Positions 1-7,397 of a stretch of 12,293 nt of DNA are shown piece by piece (position 1 is the stretch's first letter; each line of letters begins with the position of its first letter). The stretch lies in assembly GCA_002455375.1 (NCBI GenBank), contig DKKR01000057.1, forward strand, positions 1 through 12,293, read 5' to 3'. A program made the translations under genes and the position numbers. The notes below the pieces were generated by a model. That model ran no database searches. It had not been told where the DNA came from and saw only the letters and a program-made list of their open reading frames with translations. The stretch is from Bacteroidetes bacterium UBA6661. GTDB lineage: Bacteria > Bacteroidota > Bacteroidia > AKYH767-A > OLB10.

Positions 1-854
1 CCAAAATTATGAGGATGCCACCAAAGATGATAGGTCTGATTATGTTTAGCTGCAAATGTCATTCCTGATAGAATACGTTTTAATCTAAATCCTTCAAGAG
101 CACTAAGTAATTTACTATATGGTCTCAAAAATCTGCTTGATGGAATATCCATAGGATATTTACTTCTTAAAAAGTCATCACTATAACAATTATGCCCGGA
201 GATATTAAAATAGGCATCAATTAATCTTAATGCTCTGCGAAAAGAACTTTCTTGTTCGCCCTTTTTTGCTTTATAGAGCCATGAGTTTTCATTTCCTCTG
301 TAGCTGTTAAGTCCAAGCTCTTTAATAATATTTATATATACCTCATTAAATTGATTTCTTGGAAAAACGAGTGAGGTTATTACAATGCCATTTTTTTCAG
401 CAATATGTAATGCCGCTTCAATATCTGCTTTAAAGTTTTCTTTTGTTTGTCCGTTCTCCAAACAATAATAATGTGAGAATGTATGAGTGCTGATTTCCTG
501 TTCCGGATACTTTTTTATTTCATTGATTAATTGTGGCGCAAAATGATAAACATCTTCTATGTAATTTTCACCTAACAAATTAAAATGCCCTTGATAAGGC
601 GATAATTCAGTGTTTGTATAAGTTGGAATTGTTTTCGGAATATTTGCTAATAACTCTTCTTTAGTTTCGAAGAATAAAAATCCTACTGTTGCAAAGGTGC
701 CTTTTATTTGGTATTTATCAAAAAGACTTAATAACCTTGGAATTGCCTGATGCACCCCTCTTAAGTTTTCTCCATAAGATTGAATGGTTCTTTTATCTCT
801 TACGCCCCAAAGGAGTTCAAAGTCAAGTGATACAACAAATTTTCCGCAAGTCAT
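1..854 (-). CDS. Polysaccharide deacetylase family protein (NodB-like), 3' end cut by window edge
   Basis: Reading leftward from an ATG at 854, 284 codons stay open to the window edge, so the C terminus is missing. An in-frame TAA lies five codons upstream with no other ATG between, which fixes the start. The protein opens with FVVSLDFELLWGV (residues 6-18), where DFE stands in for the metal-binding aspartate motif of NodB-type deacetylases. HTFSH (about residues 124-128) is the H(S/T)xxH metal-binding motif. FPRNQF is the third motif, and WHPHNFG near the visible end resembles the late histidine motif. The family is carbohydrate esterase 4, which removes acetyl groups from N-acetylated sugars. 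There is no signal peptide, so a cytoplasmic role in making capsule, lipopolysaccharide or exopolysaccharide is likely, but the substrate cannot be read from the sequence. Any partner genes would lie to the left, outside the window. Confidence 0.85.
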   Translation of the reverse strand, partial: MTCGKFVVSLDFELLWGVRDKRTIQSYGENLRGVHQAIPRLLSLFDKYQIKGTFATVGFLFFETKEELLANIPKTIPTYTNTELSPYQGHFNLLGENYIEDVYHFAPQLINEIKKYPEQEISTHTFSHYYCLENGQTKENFKADIEAALHIAEKNGIVITSLVFPRNQFNEVYINIIKELGLNSYRGNENSWLYKAKKGEQESSFRRALRLIDAYFNISGHNCYSDDFLRSKYPMDIPSSRFLRPYSKLLSALEGFRLKRILSGMTFAAKHNQTYHLWWHPHNF

Positions 855-1043
855 AATTGTCCAAAGATTCTTTTATTTTAAAAGCCGAATTTAGGATAAA
901 AATAAGAGTAAAAGAAGTTTAGATAGTTGTATTCTTAGTTCTTATTGACATTATAAGTTCAGACAACTATTTTAAAAACATCAGGCTTATATACTTTAAA
1001 AAGAATATTGTGTTTTTTAAATAAAACAATAAAGAATGGAAAA
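855..1043. other. AT-rich intergenic spacer with nested inverted repeat
   Basis: This 189-bp spacer separates the 601-residue protein gene from the deacetylase gene, both leftward. It holds an 8-bp inverted repeat, ATAGTTGT (923-930) and ACAACTAT (963-970). Inside it is a second one, CTTAT (941-945) and ATAAG (953-957). The outer right arm is followed by a short T run on the plus strand. I found no exact TAnnTTTG promoter element and no coding frame. The repeat could be a weak terminator for the gene at right or a leader structure for the deacetylase gene. Confidence 0.35.
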
Positions 1044-2849
1044 TTAATATTGAACTTCTTCTACCAACATTGACTTAAGAATATTTTCACACTCCTGTAA
1101 ATCTTTCTGAAAATTTTCAATGTTTGTTTTTGTAAAATTTGACAGTTTGTTACTTAGATTTCGATAATATTCAATTCCTTTTGAAAGGTTTTCTTTGAAT
1201 AGTTGCAATTGTTTTTCTTTCTTATCATTTATTTTAGCAGCACTTTTTTGAATATCTTTTTTGAGATACTCAATATAAAGGTTGAGCTCATTGATAAACA
1301 TGTGTGGGCGATATAATGTGTTCAGAACATTCGCTCGACCATAAATATGATTTATCATTTCCTGCAAGGTAAATGTACCTGAAAAATATGCCAGATTTGG
1401 TCCCGGACAAATAGTTACAGCGTTCAGATTATGTGGAACGAGTACATTGTTTACCAGCATAACAGGGGAAGCCAATCCTTCGCACAGACAATCTTTAATA
1501 AGAAGGTCGTCAATTTGTTTTTGTGACGGCTCCACATTTGCTTGTTTTAGTTCCTGTAGTTTAAGATGCTGATATTTTCTTGATGCTGTACAGATAGGTT
1601 CTCCACCATACTCAGTATTGAATGCAAGAAATTTTTTATAGCATGCACTACCAGGTCTGTTTTTGGCAATGCGTTCTTTACGCTGTCTTTCAGCAGATGA
1701 TTTTCTGAAATTATTAAACGGCACACCAAGCGGTGATGCTTCGCTCAGATAATAGTCGTCCTTACTTGCAGTTGCCAATAAGCCTAATGTTTCCTTGTCA
1801 ACATTAGTAGCCTCCGGAACTAATAAAAACGGACTTCCCCAGCCGGTAAGGTCAACCTCATAATGATGATAAAGAAAATCGTTTTCCTGAGATGTACCAA
1901 TGCCACCCTGAACAGTAACTTTCATCTTAGGTTTCTCTTTATACTGTGGTTTGTTTTTCTGTGCCAAAGCAGCTTGACAAGTGTTGAACAACTCATCATA
2001 CAATGCATTTTTGTTAAGCTTAAATTCTTCAAGAATAGGACCTAACAGTAAAGCATCGGTAGCAAAAGCATGACCTCCGCAATTAAGCCCTGATTCTACT
2101 CTGAATTCAGAAATCCATATTCCTTTTTTTGCAAAGAATCGTCCTTGCACTTGTGCAGACCTGAAGTCACTGACTTTTAGTGTAATTTTCTTTTTAACAA
2201 ATCCTGATTCATCAGGGAAAAAATCATCAAACTTTTCGCAGTAGGAGTATAAGCGTGGATTAAGTCCTGCAGAAAAAACGATAGAGGAATTCAGGTTACT
2301 ATGTGCAAAACCCCGTAATGAATTGTGCGCATCAGAAAATTCTTGTGCTAATGGTTGTTCATTTTTATCGTAGTTGATTCTGTCAACCTTTGTCATGATG
2401 TTTACATCAATAGCGCCACTCTTTATGAGCGTGCGTAGATGTTGTTGCATCTGTTCTTTCTCTACCTGATTTGCACTAGCCTGCATTTTTCTGTAAAGAA
2501 GCTTTGCTTCAGATGTGTCAGGTAACATTTCAAAATATTTATTGATTTCTTTACCTGTTTCAAACGACTCATTACGTAAATCAGTAATTTGTTTTAAAAC
2601 AATTTCATTGATAATGTTAAGATATGCTGTTACTCTTTTAGCACGATAATCTTCTTCTTTTTTGGTAATTGCTGTAAATTCTTTTCCGGTTTGTTTGTAA
2701 TAAAACTCACGCATAACTTCAAGCATGTTGTGTTCAATAATAGAAACAACAGATGAAATCCCATAACGAGCTACCTTAACAGGCGTATCAACCGTAAAGG
2801 CAAGACCCATAACGGGAATATGAAAACGATGTAAATCAGAATGACTCAT
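1044..2849 (-). CDS. Uncharacterised 601-residue protein; possible nitronate monooxygenase/FabK-like FMN barrel
   Basis: I do not recognise a named family for the whole protein. Three landmarks match the order seen in nitronate monooxygenase/FabK/PfaD flavoproteins. FHIPVMGLAFTVDTPVKVAR (residues 9-28) resembles the first strand and helix. GLNCGGHAF (254-262) resembles the GxExGGH loop. VQGGIGT (313-319) followed by GWGSPFLLVPEA (336-347) resembles the GGI phosphate loop and the GxxxGTxF strand that end the barrel. Residues about 41-180 are a charged helical insertion not usual in those enzymes. After the barrel-like part come the cysteines C403, C420, C454, C456 and C481. Residues about 520-595 are lysine/glutamate-rich and probably coiled coil. 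There is no signal peptide or membrane segment, so it should be cytosolic. ATG at 2849 is the first ATG and suits the barrel start. Spacers of about 190 bp on both sides suggest single-gene transcription. The flavoprotein assignment is inference. Confidence 0.6.
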   Translation of the reverse strand: MSHSDLHRFHIPVMGLAFTVDTPVKVARYGISSVVSIIEHNMLEVMREFYYKQTGKEFTAITKKEEDYRAKRVTAYLNIINEIVLKQITDLRNESFETGKEINKYFEMLPDTSEAKLLYRKMQASANQVEKEQMQQHLRTLIKSGAIDVNIMTKVDRINYDKNEQPLAQEFSDAHNSLRGFAHSNLNSSIVFSAGLNPRLYSYCEKFDDFFPDESGFVKKKITLKVSDFRSAQVQGRFFAKKGIWISEFRVESGLNCGGHAFATDALLLGPILEEFKLNKNALYDELFNTCQAALAQKNKPQYKEKPKMKVTVQGGIGTSQENDFLYHHYEVDLTGWGSPFLLVPEATNVDKETLGLLATASKDDYYLSEASPLGVPFNNFRKSSAERQRKERIAKNRPGSACYKKFLAFNTEYGGEPICTASRKYQHLKLQELKQANVEPSQKQIDDLLIKDCLCEGLASPVMLVNNVLVPHNLNAVTICPGPNLAYFSGTFTLQEMINHIYGRANVLNTLYRPHMFINELNLYIEYLKKDIQKSAAKINDKKEKQLQLFKENLSKGIEYYRNLSNKLSNFTKTNIENFQKDLQECENILKSMLVEEVQY

Positions 2850-3042
2850 GGATATTAAATATTTATGATATAATGTTGGGGTTGACTGATATCTATGATA
2901 TGTACATTACAAATTACGTTAATATAGTTGATGTTACTATTGATATATGTCATTTATTTTGAATTTATCTTGAAATGTAGATTGTTGATGAATAATTAAT
3001 TGGTTTCATAAACCTGAATAATTTAGTTTTATAATAGAAATA
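2850..3042. other. AT-rich intergenic region upstream of the 601-residue protein gene
   Basis: This 193-bp gap lies between the LUD gene stop and the start of the 601-residue gene, both leftward, so it should hold a terminator and a promoter. It contains the compact hairpin at 3002-3014 listed separately. It also has an inverted repeat ATATC-TAT-GATAT (2889-2901), about 40 bp before the start codon, and a direct repeat TATGATAT at 2864-2871 and 2894-2901. I could not find an exact TAnnTTTG element on the minus strand. No small coding frame was convincing. Confidence 0.4.
3002..3014 (-). terminator. Candidate hairpin after the rsfS-ftsH-LUD genes
   Basis: GGTTT-CAT-AAACC is a perfect 5-bp inverted repeat with a 3-nt loop, about 30 bp past the LUD stop codon. 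No strong T run follows on the minus strand (the sequence is AATTAATTATTC), so it would be a weak intrinsic terminator at best. The position at the end of the gene run is the main support. Confidence 0.3.
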
Positions 3043-3696
3043 TTATAATTCACTATCGTAAGGTTGAATCAGAATAACAGTCATGCTTTTAACTGAGGCA
3101 TTAGCCGCTACTGCATTCTGTATCTGATTCAAAAAGTTTGGGGTTGCAAAGTAAAGTTCAGAAGGCACATTAGAATCATTTTGATACCTTACATATGCCA
3201 ATGCTTCGGTCATATCAGGGATAAGTTGCTGAGTATGTGCTATGATGACTAAGTGCTGTGTTACCCTAAGCAAAGCCTTTTGGTAAATGTTATCTTCAGA
3301 TAAAACAATTAGCCCATTCCGTACAACTAAGCATTCACAGGGAATAATGACAGCCTGAATGTCTGTGTCATCATCTTCGGAAAACACACTTTGATGTGGA
3401 AATTCAAACTCATCAAAAAAGGCTGATAAGTTGCGGTCAACACAAACAACCTCAGTAAAATCATTGGCATCGCATACGCCAAGTATGGTTTCCATGAGTT
3501 CAACACGACCATTGCAAAGCACAAACTGCCCACCTTGCTGCGTAAAGTTTTCGGCAAACTGTACTTCCGGTGAATAGGACATGGAATTATAGACACCCTT
3601 ATCCATATCCAGATTGGGATACGGATTAGGTGTTTTAGCAATTAATGCACTGCGTACCTTTTTTAGAACTTTTTCTCTGTTGGTACTTTCGTCCAT
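3043..3696 (-). CDS. LUD-domain protein (LutC/YkgG-like), degenerate
   Basis: 217 residues with the fold pattern of LUD-domain proteins (LutC/YkgG, formerly DUF162), best seen in CECLVVRNGLIVLSED (residues 120-135) and HLVIIAHTQQLIPDMTEAL (148-166). LutC takes part in lactate use in Bacillus. The single-domain copy beside ftsH in Bacteroidota has no settled role. Two family signatures are altered. The usual (A/R)(D/E)TG(T/S) block reads VVRNGLI, and the usual C-terminal GPSRTADIE and GAHGP blocks are absent, replaced by ATPNFLNQIQNA and a short tail. The gene starts 3 bp after the ftsH stop (TAA TTT ATG), so it is almost surely co-transcribed and possibly coupled. No signal peptide or membrane segment is seen, so a cytosolic location is expected. 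The reading frame is intact, which suggests divergence rather than decay. Confidence 0.75.
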   Translation of the reverse strand: MDESTNREKVLKKVRSALIAKTPNPYPNLDMDKGVYNSMSYSPEVQFAENFTQQGGQFVLCNGRVELMETILGVCDANDFTEVVCVDRNLSAFFDEFEFPHQSVFSEDDDTDIQAVIIPCECLVVRNGLIVLSEDNIYQKALLRVTQHLVIIAHTQQLIPDMTEALAYVRYQNDSNVPSELYFATPNFLNQIQNAVAANASVKSMTVILIQPYDSEL

Positions 3697-3699
3697 AAA

Positions 3700-5766
3700 T
3701 TATACCTGAATTGACCCTTGAGGAATATTTGATGGAGGAGGACTGTCAACTGCAGGAGGAATAGTTTTTTCCGGTTCAGGCTCGCCATCAGTTATGAAAG
3801 AATTGAAAGTGGCTTTTTCTGACTCGCCCCACGGACGATGACCGAAAATTTCCTCTAAATCTTCTTTGAAGATCACTTCTTTTTCAAGAAGCCTGTGCGC
3901 CAGTTTGTCTAATTTTTCTTTGTTATCAACCAACAGTTTTTTTGTACGCTGATAAGCTAAGTCAATCAGTTTTTTTACTTCCTCATCAATAATCTCTGCA
4001 GTTTTTTCACTGTATGGTTTACTGAATGAATAGTCTTGCTGACCTGAAGAATCATAGTAACTGATGTTCCCGATTCTTTCGTTTAGTCCAAAGATGCTTA
4101 CGCTGGCATAGGCCTGTTTGGTAATTTTTTCCAAATCAGAAAGCGCCCCGGTGCTTATGGTTCCAAATATTACTTCTTCGGCAGCACGACCACCTAAAGC
4201 AGCACATATCTCATCAAAAATCTGCTCTTTGTTGGTTAGTTGTCTTTCTTCGGGTAGATACCATGCTGCACCTAATGAATTTCCTCTTGGCACAATAGTA
4301 ACTTTCACCAATGGATGAGCATGTTCCAATAGCCAGCTTACGGTTGCATGTCCCGATTCATGATAAGCAATAACACTCTTTTCATGTTTGGTGATGATTT
4401 TGTTTTTCTTTTCAAGACCACCAATAATTCTGTCAACTGCAGAAAGAAAGTCATCTTTTCCTATTGCTGTTTTATTTTTTCGTGCAGCTATAAGAGCGGC
4501 CTCATTACAAAGGTTGGCTATATCAGCACCGGAGAATCCGGGAGTCTGGCGGGCAAGAAATTTAATATCAACAGTATGATCAATTTTCAATGCTTTGGTA
4601 TGTACTTTGAAAATTTCTTCGCGTCCTGTAAGGTCAGGAAGCTCAACATAAATCTGTCTGTCAAAACGACCCGGGCGCAACAATGCACGATCTAAGATGT
4701 CGGCACGGTTGGTTGCTGCTAGGATGATGACACCTGTGTTGCTGCCAAAACCATCCATCTCTGTCAATAACTGGTTGAGTGTACTTTCTCGTTCGTCATT
4801 AGCACTGAAAGATGGCGCTTTGCCTCGGGCACGTCCTATAGCATCAATTTCATCAATAAAAATTATGCTTGGTGCCTTTTCTTTCGCCTGACGGAATAAA
4901 TCGCGTACACGTGATGCACCAACACCCACAAACATCTCTACAAAGTCTGATCCTGAAAGCGAGAAAAATGGTACCTGTGCTTCACCGGCAACTGCTTTTG
5001 CCAAAAGTGTTTTACCTGTTCCCGGAGGGCCAACCAACAGGGCGCCTCTTGGTATTTTACCCCCAAGCTGCGTGTATTTTTTTGGGTTTTTAAGAAAGTC
5101 AACAATCTCCATTACTTCCACTTTGGCTTCTTCAAGCCCGGCAACATCATTAAACGTGACCTTAACATTCAAGTCCTTATCAAACAGTTGCGCCTTGGAT
5201 TTTCCGATATTGAATATTTGGCTGCCGGCACCACCGCCACCCATTCTACGCATAATAAAAATCCAGATTACGGCAATAATGATAAACGGCAATAAATTCC
5301 AAAACAACACTTCAAGGATTGAGCGGTCGTTGTTGTTGTATTCAGGTTGTATTCTTTCATTCTCAGGGAAGTCCTTCTGAATAGCTTCTAATTTTGATTC
5401 AAAGTTTCCAACATCGCCAATGGGCATGTAGTAATGTGGACCGGGATTGTAGCCATTGCCAAAGGGTTTGTGACTAACAGCTTTGTATTTCTCCTGGTTT
5501 AGCTTGTCTTTTTTAATGGTTATCTCTACACGTTCACGATTAACGATTTCAATTTTTTCTACATCATGAGTGGCTAGCATGGTTTTTTCAAACTCATTCA
5601 TGTTGGTCAGTTTGGGTTTATCGCCAAGGCCTAATACCCAAATGACAAAAATCAACAGGAATACTATGGCATAAATCCACGAAAAATTAAAACCCTTCCC
5701 GGGAGGTTTTGGCATTTTGCCAAATGGTGATTTTTTCTTGTCTCCGCTTTTATTCTCTTCTGACAT
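3700..5766 (-). CDS. ftsH: ATP-dependent zinc metalloprotease FtsH
   Basis: FtsH is a membrane-anchored hexameric AAA+ protease that pulls out and degrades misfolded membrane proteins and some regulatory proteins. Domain order over 688 residues: a charged cytoplasmic N terminus, TM1 (about 28-47), a periplasmic domain (48-151), TM2 (about 152-172), then the AAA+ module. The AAA+ module has Walker A GPPGTGKT (246-253), Walker B IIFIDEID (301-308) and the second region of homology ATNRADILDRALLRPGRFDR (351-370). The peptidase domain carries the zinc motif HESGH (469-473), with D544 in STGALSDLEK as the likely third ligand. The tail from about 660 is proline- and glutamate-rich and probably disordered. 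The length is slightly above the E. coli protein, as is common in Bacteroidota. All catalytic residues are present. It lies between rsfS and the LUD gene in the same orientation, and the 71-bp gap upstream shows no clear promoter. Confidence 0.98.
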   Translation of the reverse strand: MSEENKSGDKKKSPFGKMPKPPGKGFNFSWIYAIVFLLIFVIWVLGLGDKPKLTNMNEFEKTMLATHDVEKIEIVNRERVEITIKKDKLNQEKYKAVSHKPFGNGYNPGPHYYMPIGDVGNFESKLEAIQKDFPENERIQPEYNNNDRSILEVLFWNLLPFIIIAVIWIFIMRRMGGGGAGSQIFNIGKSKAQLFDKDLNVKVTFNDVAGLEEAKVEVMEIVDFLKNPKKYTQLGGKIPRGALLVGPPGTGKTLLAKAVAGEAQVPFFSLSGSDFVEMFVGVGASRVRDLFRQAKEKAPSIIFIDEIDAIGRARGKAPSFSANDERESTLNQLLTEMDGFGSNTGVIILAATNRADILDRALLRPGRFDRQIYVELPDLTGREEIFKVHTKALKIDHTVDIKFLARQTPGFSGADIANLCNEAALIAARKNKTAIGKDDFLSAVDRIIGGLEKKNKIITKHEKSVIAYHESGHATVSWLLEHAHPLVKVTIVPRGNSLGAAWYLPEERQLTNKEQIFDEICAALGGRAAEEVIFGTISTGALSDLEKITKQAYASVSIFGLNERIGNISYYDSSGQQDYSFSKPYSEKTAEIIDEEVKKLIDLAYQRTKKLLVDNKEKLDKLAHRLLEKEVIFKEDLEEIFGHRPWGESEKATFNSFITDGEPEPEKTIPPAVDSPPPSNIPQGSIQV

Positions 5767-5837
5767 CTTTTTTATTCAATCTTTGGTTTTTCTTGTAATC
5801 AACAATCATGCAAACGGCAAAATGGCAGTTTTGTTTA

Positions 5838-6329
5838 TTATTGGGCTGCAAATTTTACCAATGGTGCATCTGCCCATAGTTTTTCGAGCGAATAAAAGTC
5901 TCTTTTATCTGCCAAAAATACATGTACAATCACATTAAAATAATCCATTAGTATCCATTCTGCATTTTGTTTGCCTTCAATGTGTGCTGCCGTTTCTTTT
6001 AACTTTTTCTCTACTTTTTCTTCTATATTGCGAACTATTGCCTCAACCTGTGTTTTATTTGATGCCTGACAAATGATAAAATAATCTGCCATAGCATTAC
6101 TTAGTTCCTTCAGGTTTAAGACAACAATACGTTCTCCTTTTTTATCCTCTATACTGTCAATAATTACAGTGAGTAGTTTATCTGTATTATCTTTTAATTT
6201 ACGCTTGGGTTGCCTTGCCTTGGTTTTTTTTAACGTGGCTGCTTTCACAGGCGTAGTTTCATCTTTATCCTTTGCAGGATTCGTTCTTTTTGCCAAATTG
6301 TAAAAATTATTGATTTGAGTCAGAGACAA
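5838..6329 (-). CDS. rsfS: Ribosomal silencing factor RsfS, non-ATG start
   Basis: RsfS (Iojap/DUF143 family) binds ribosomal protein L14 on the large subunit and blocks joining to the small subunit when nutrients are short. The domain spans about residues 49-158: ADYFIICQASNKTQVEAI (81-98), then EGKQNAEWILMDYFNVIVHVF (118-138) and FYSLEKLWADAP (145-156), all matching the family core. The first 48 residues are a basic, low-complexity extension (KKTKARQPKRKLK). The start is uncertain. No ATG occurs in frame before residue 80, and an in-frame TAG lies nine codons upstream of 6329. The longest frame uses TTG at 6329. TTG at residue 12 and GTG at residue 28 are alternatives, and a promoter-like TACTTTTG overlaps the first TTG, which favours a later one. 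It leads the run rsfS-ftsH-LUD. Confidence 0.92.
   Translation of the reverse strand: MSLTQINNFYNLAKRTNPAKDKDETTPVKAATLKKTKARQPKRKLKDNTDKLLTVIIDSIEDKKGERIVVLNLKELSNAMADYFIICQASNKTQVEAIVRNIEEKVEKKLKETAAHIEGKQNAEWILMDYFNVIVHVFLADKRDFYSLEKLWADAPLVKFAAQ
6289..6317 (+). promoter_or_regulatory. Candidate birA promoter (Bacteroidota -33/-7 type)
   Basis: TTTG at 6289-6292, then 17 bp, then TTGATTTG at 6310-6317, which has one mismatch to the Bacteroidota -7 consensus TAnnTTTG. Transcription would begin roughly 30 nt before the birA ATG at 6356. It would lie inside the rsfS N-terminal extension, because the divergent genes are only 26 bp apart. Support is by pattern only. Confidence 0.3.
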
Positions 6330-6334
6330 AAGTA
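6327..6334 (-). promoter_or_regulatory. Candidate -7 element (TACTTTTG) for rsfS
   Basis: Read on the minus strand these 8 bases are TACTTTTG, an exact match to TAnnTTTG. No good TTTG was found about 19 bp upstream, so the -33 half is weak. If used, the transcript would start around 6320, downstream of the TTG at 6329, and would force a later rsfS start codon. Confidence 0.35.
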
Positions 6335-6355
6335 AAAAAAATAAGGAAAGTAACT

Positions 6356-7108
6356 ATGTTTGCTGTCATGTTTAAAAATTCTATATGGTATAATCTCCAT
6401 GAAACGGAGTCCACAAACAGTTTTTTACATGAAAAGCTCATGTCAGAAAAGCTGCCCGAAGGCTCTGTAGTTACTGCTGATTATCAGACCAAAGGACGTG
6501 GGCAGCGGGGTAGTAGTTGGCAAAGTGAGGCGGGCAAAAATCTACTGATGAGTATTGTTGTTTATCCTGAGTTTTTAAAAGTAACTGAGGCTTTTATGCT
6601 GAGTAAATGTGTGGCTTTGGCAGCATGCGATTTGTTGTCTGTTTATTCTAATAAGGTGCAAATAAAATGGCCAAATGATATTCTGATTGATGGTAAAAAA
6701 GTGGCCGGAATTCTTATTGAGAACATTTTACGTGGTTCAGAGATTTATGCTTCTATAGTTGGAATTGGAATCAACTTCAATCAGCAGTTGTTTGAAAAGG
6801 AACTTTACGCTGCCACTTCTGTGTTTATGGACACCGGATTTAAAGCAGACACACAAATCAACGCTGTAAAATTGCATGAAAACATTGAAGTGAATTATCA
6901 GATGTTGCAACAAAAAAAGTTTGCTGAAATTGATCAGTTATATCTCTCTCATCTATATAAGCTGAATGAAACAGCATTGTTTAAAGATGCAGACGGACAA
7001 TTTCAGGGTAAAATAAAAGGGCTGTCATCAATGGGTTTACTGATTGTTGAAAGAGAAAATGGAGAAAAGCATTTGTATGATGTCAAAGAAATCGCATTAA
7101 TCCGTTAA
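6356..7108 (+). CDS. birA: Biotin--[acetyl-CoA-carboxylase] ligase (catalytic domain only)
   Basis: This enzyme activates biotin with ATP to biotinyl-AMP and attaches it to the lysine of biotin carboxyl carrier proteins in the cytosol. Over 250 residues the class landmarks are ETESTNSFL (16-24), the biotinyl-AMP loop GRGQRGSSW (47-55), KWPNDILIDGKKVAGIL (104-120) with the catalytic lysine region, and VGIGINFNQ (135-143). A short C-terminal domain ends in the SMGLLIVERENGEKHLYDV region (225-243). There is no N-terminal helix-turn-helix, so it is a monofunctional ligase and not a biotin-operon repressor. ATG at 6356 is used; ATG at 6368 (residue 5) would also keep the whole domain. It is the only plus-strand gene and diverges from rsfS with a 26-bp gap. 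Confidence 0.96.
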   Translation: MFAVMFKNSIWYNLHETESTNSFLHEKLMSEKLPEGSVVTADYQTKGRGQRGSSWQSEAGKNLLMSIVVYPEFLKVTEAFMLSKCVALAACDLLSVYSNKVQIKWPNDILIDGKKVAGILIENILRGSEIYASIVGIGINFNQQLFEKELYAATSVFMDTGFKADTQINAVKLHENIEVNYQMLQQKKFAEIDQLYLSHLYKLNETALFKDADGQFQGKIKGLSSMGLLIVERENGEKHLYDVKEIALIR

Positions 7109-7397
7109 TGTGAAAAATAGAAACTTAGTAAAATGCCATAACTAAATTGCCGTACATATTAAGACTTACGCGGATAGCAGTTTTCATTGTTAAGGTATCA
7201 CCTAAAAAACATAGCCGAATTAATAATAAGGGCAACATGCAATTTATCAATCAGTGCAACCTGTGGCACAATGTCTGTTTGCAATGTCTTGAAATAAAAT
7301 AACCAAGAAAGTCATGTATTAAAAAAGGATAGCATCAGAAAAATGATGTTTTGCTTTGAAAGGGTGTTTAATCCTATTATTTCAAATTTCAGTAATA
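7109..7397. other. Non-coding gap between convergent genes
   Basis: This 289-bp stretch lies between the ends of birA and the propeller lipoprotein gene, so no promoter is needed. I see no convincing coding frame and no tRNA-like cloverleaf. The only structure I can point to is the small hairpin at 7333-7348. The rest is AT-rich unassigned sequence. Confidence 0.5.
7333..7352. terminator. Weak candidate bidirectional terminator
   Basis: CATCA (7333-7337) pairs with TGATG (7344-7348) across a GAAAAA loop. TTTT follows on the plus strand, and on the minus strand a T6 run comes shortly after the stem. It sits between converging genes and could serve both, but a 5-bp AT-rich stem is weak. Confidence 0.3.

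Noticed and set aside
4348..4695. Plus-strand open frame of 115 codons within ftsH
   Set aside because: It is antisense to the conserved AAA+ and protease region, has no recognisable domain, and is explained by the codon pattern of ftsH.
7109..7397. tRNA or small RNA gene in the convergent gap
   Set aside because: No cloverleaf, T-loop consensus or GC-rich structured block is visible.
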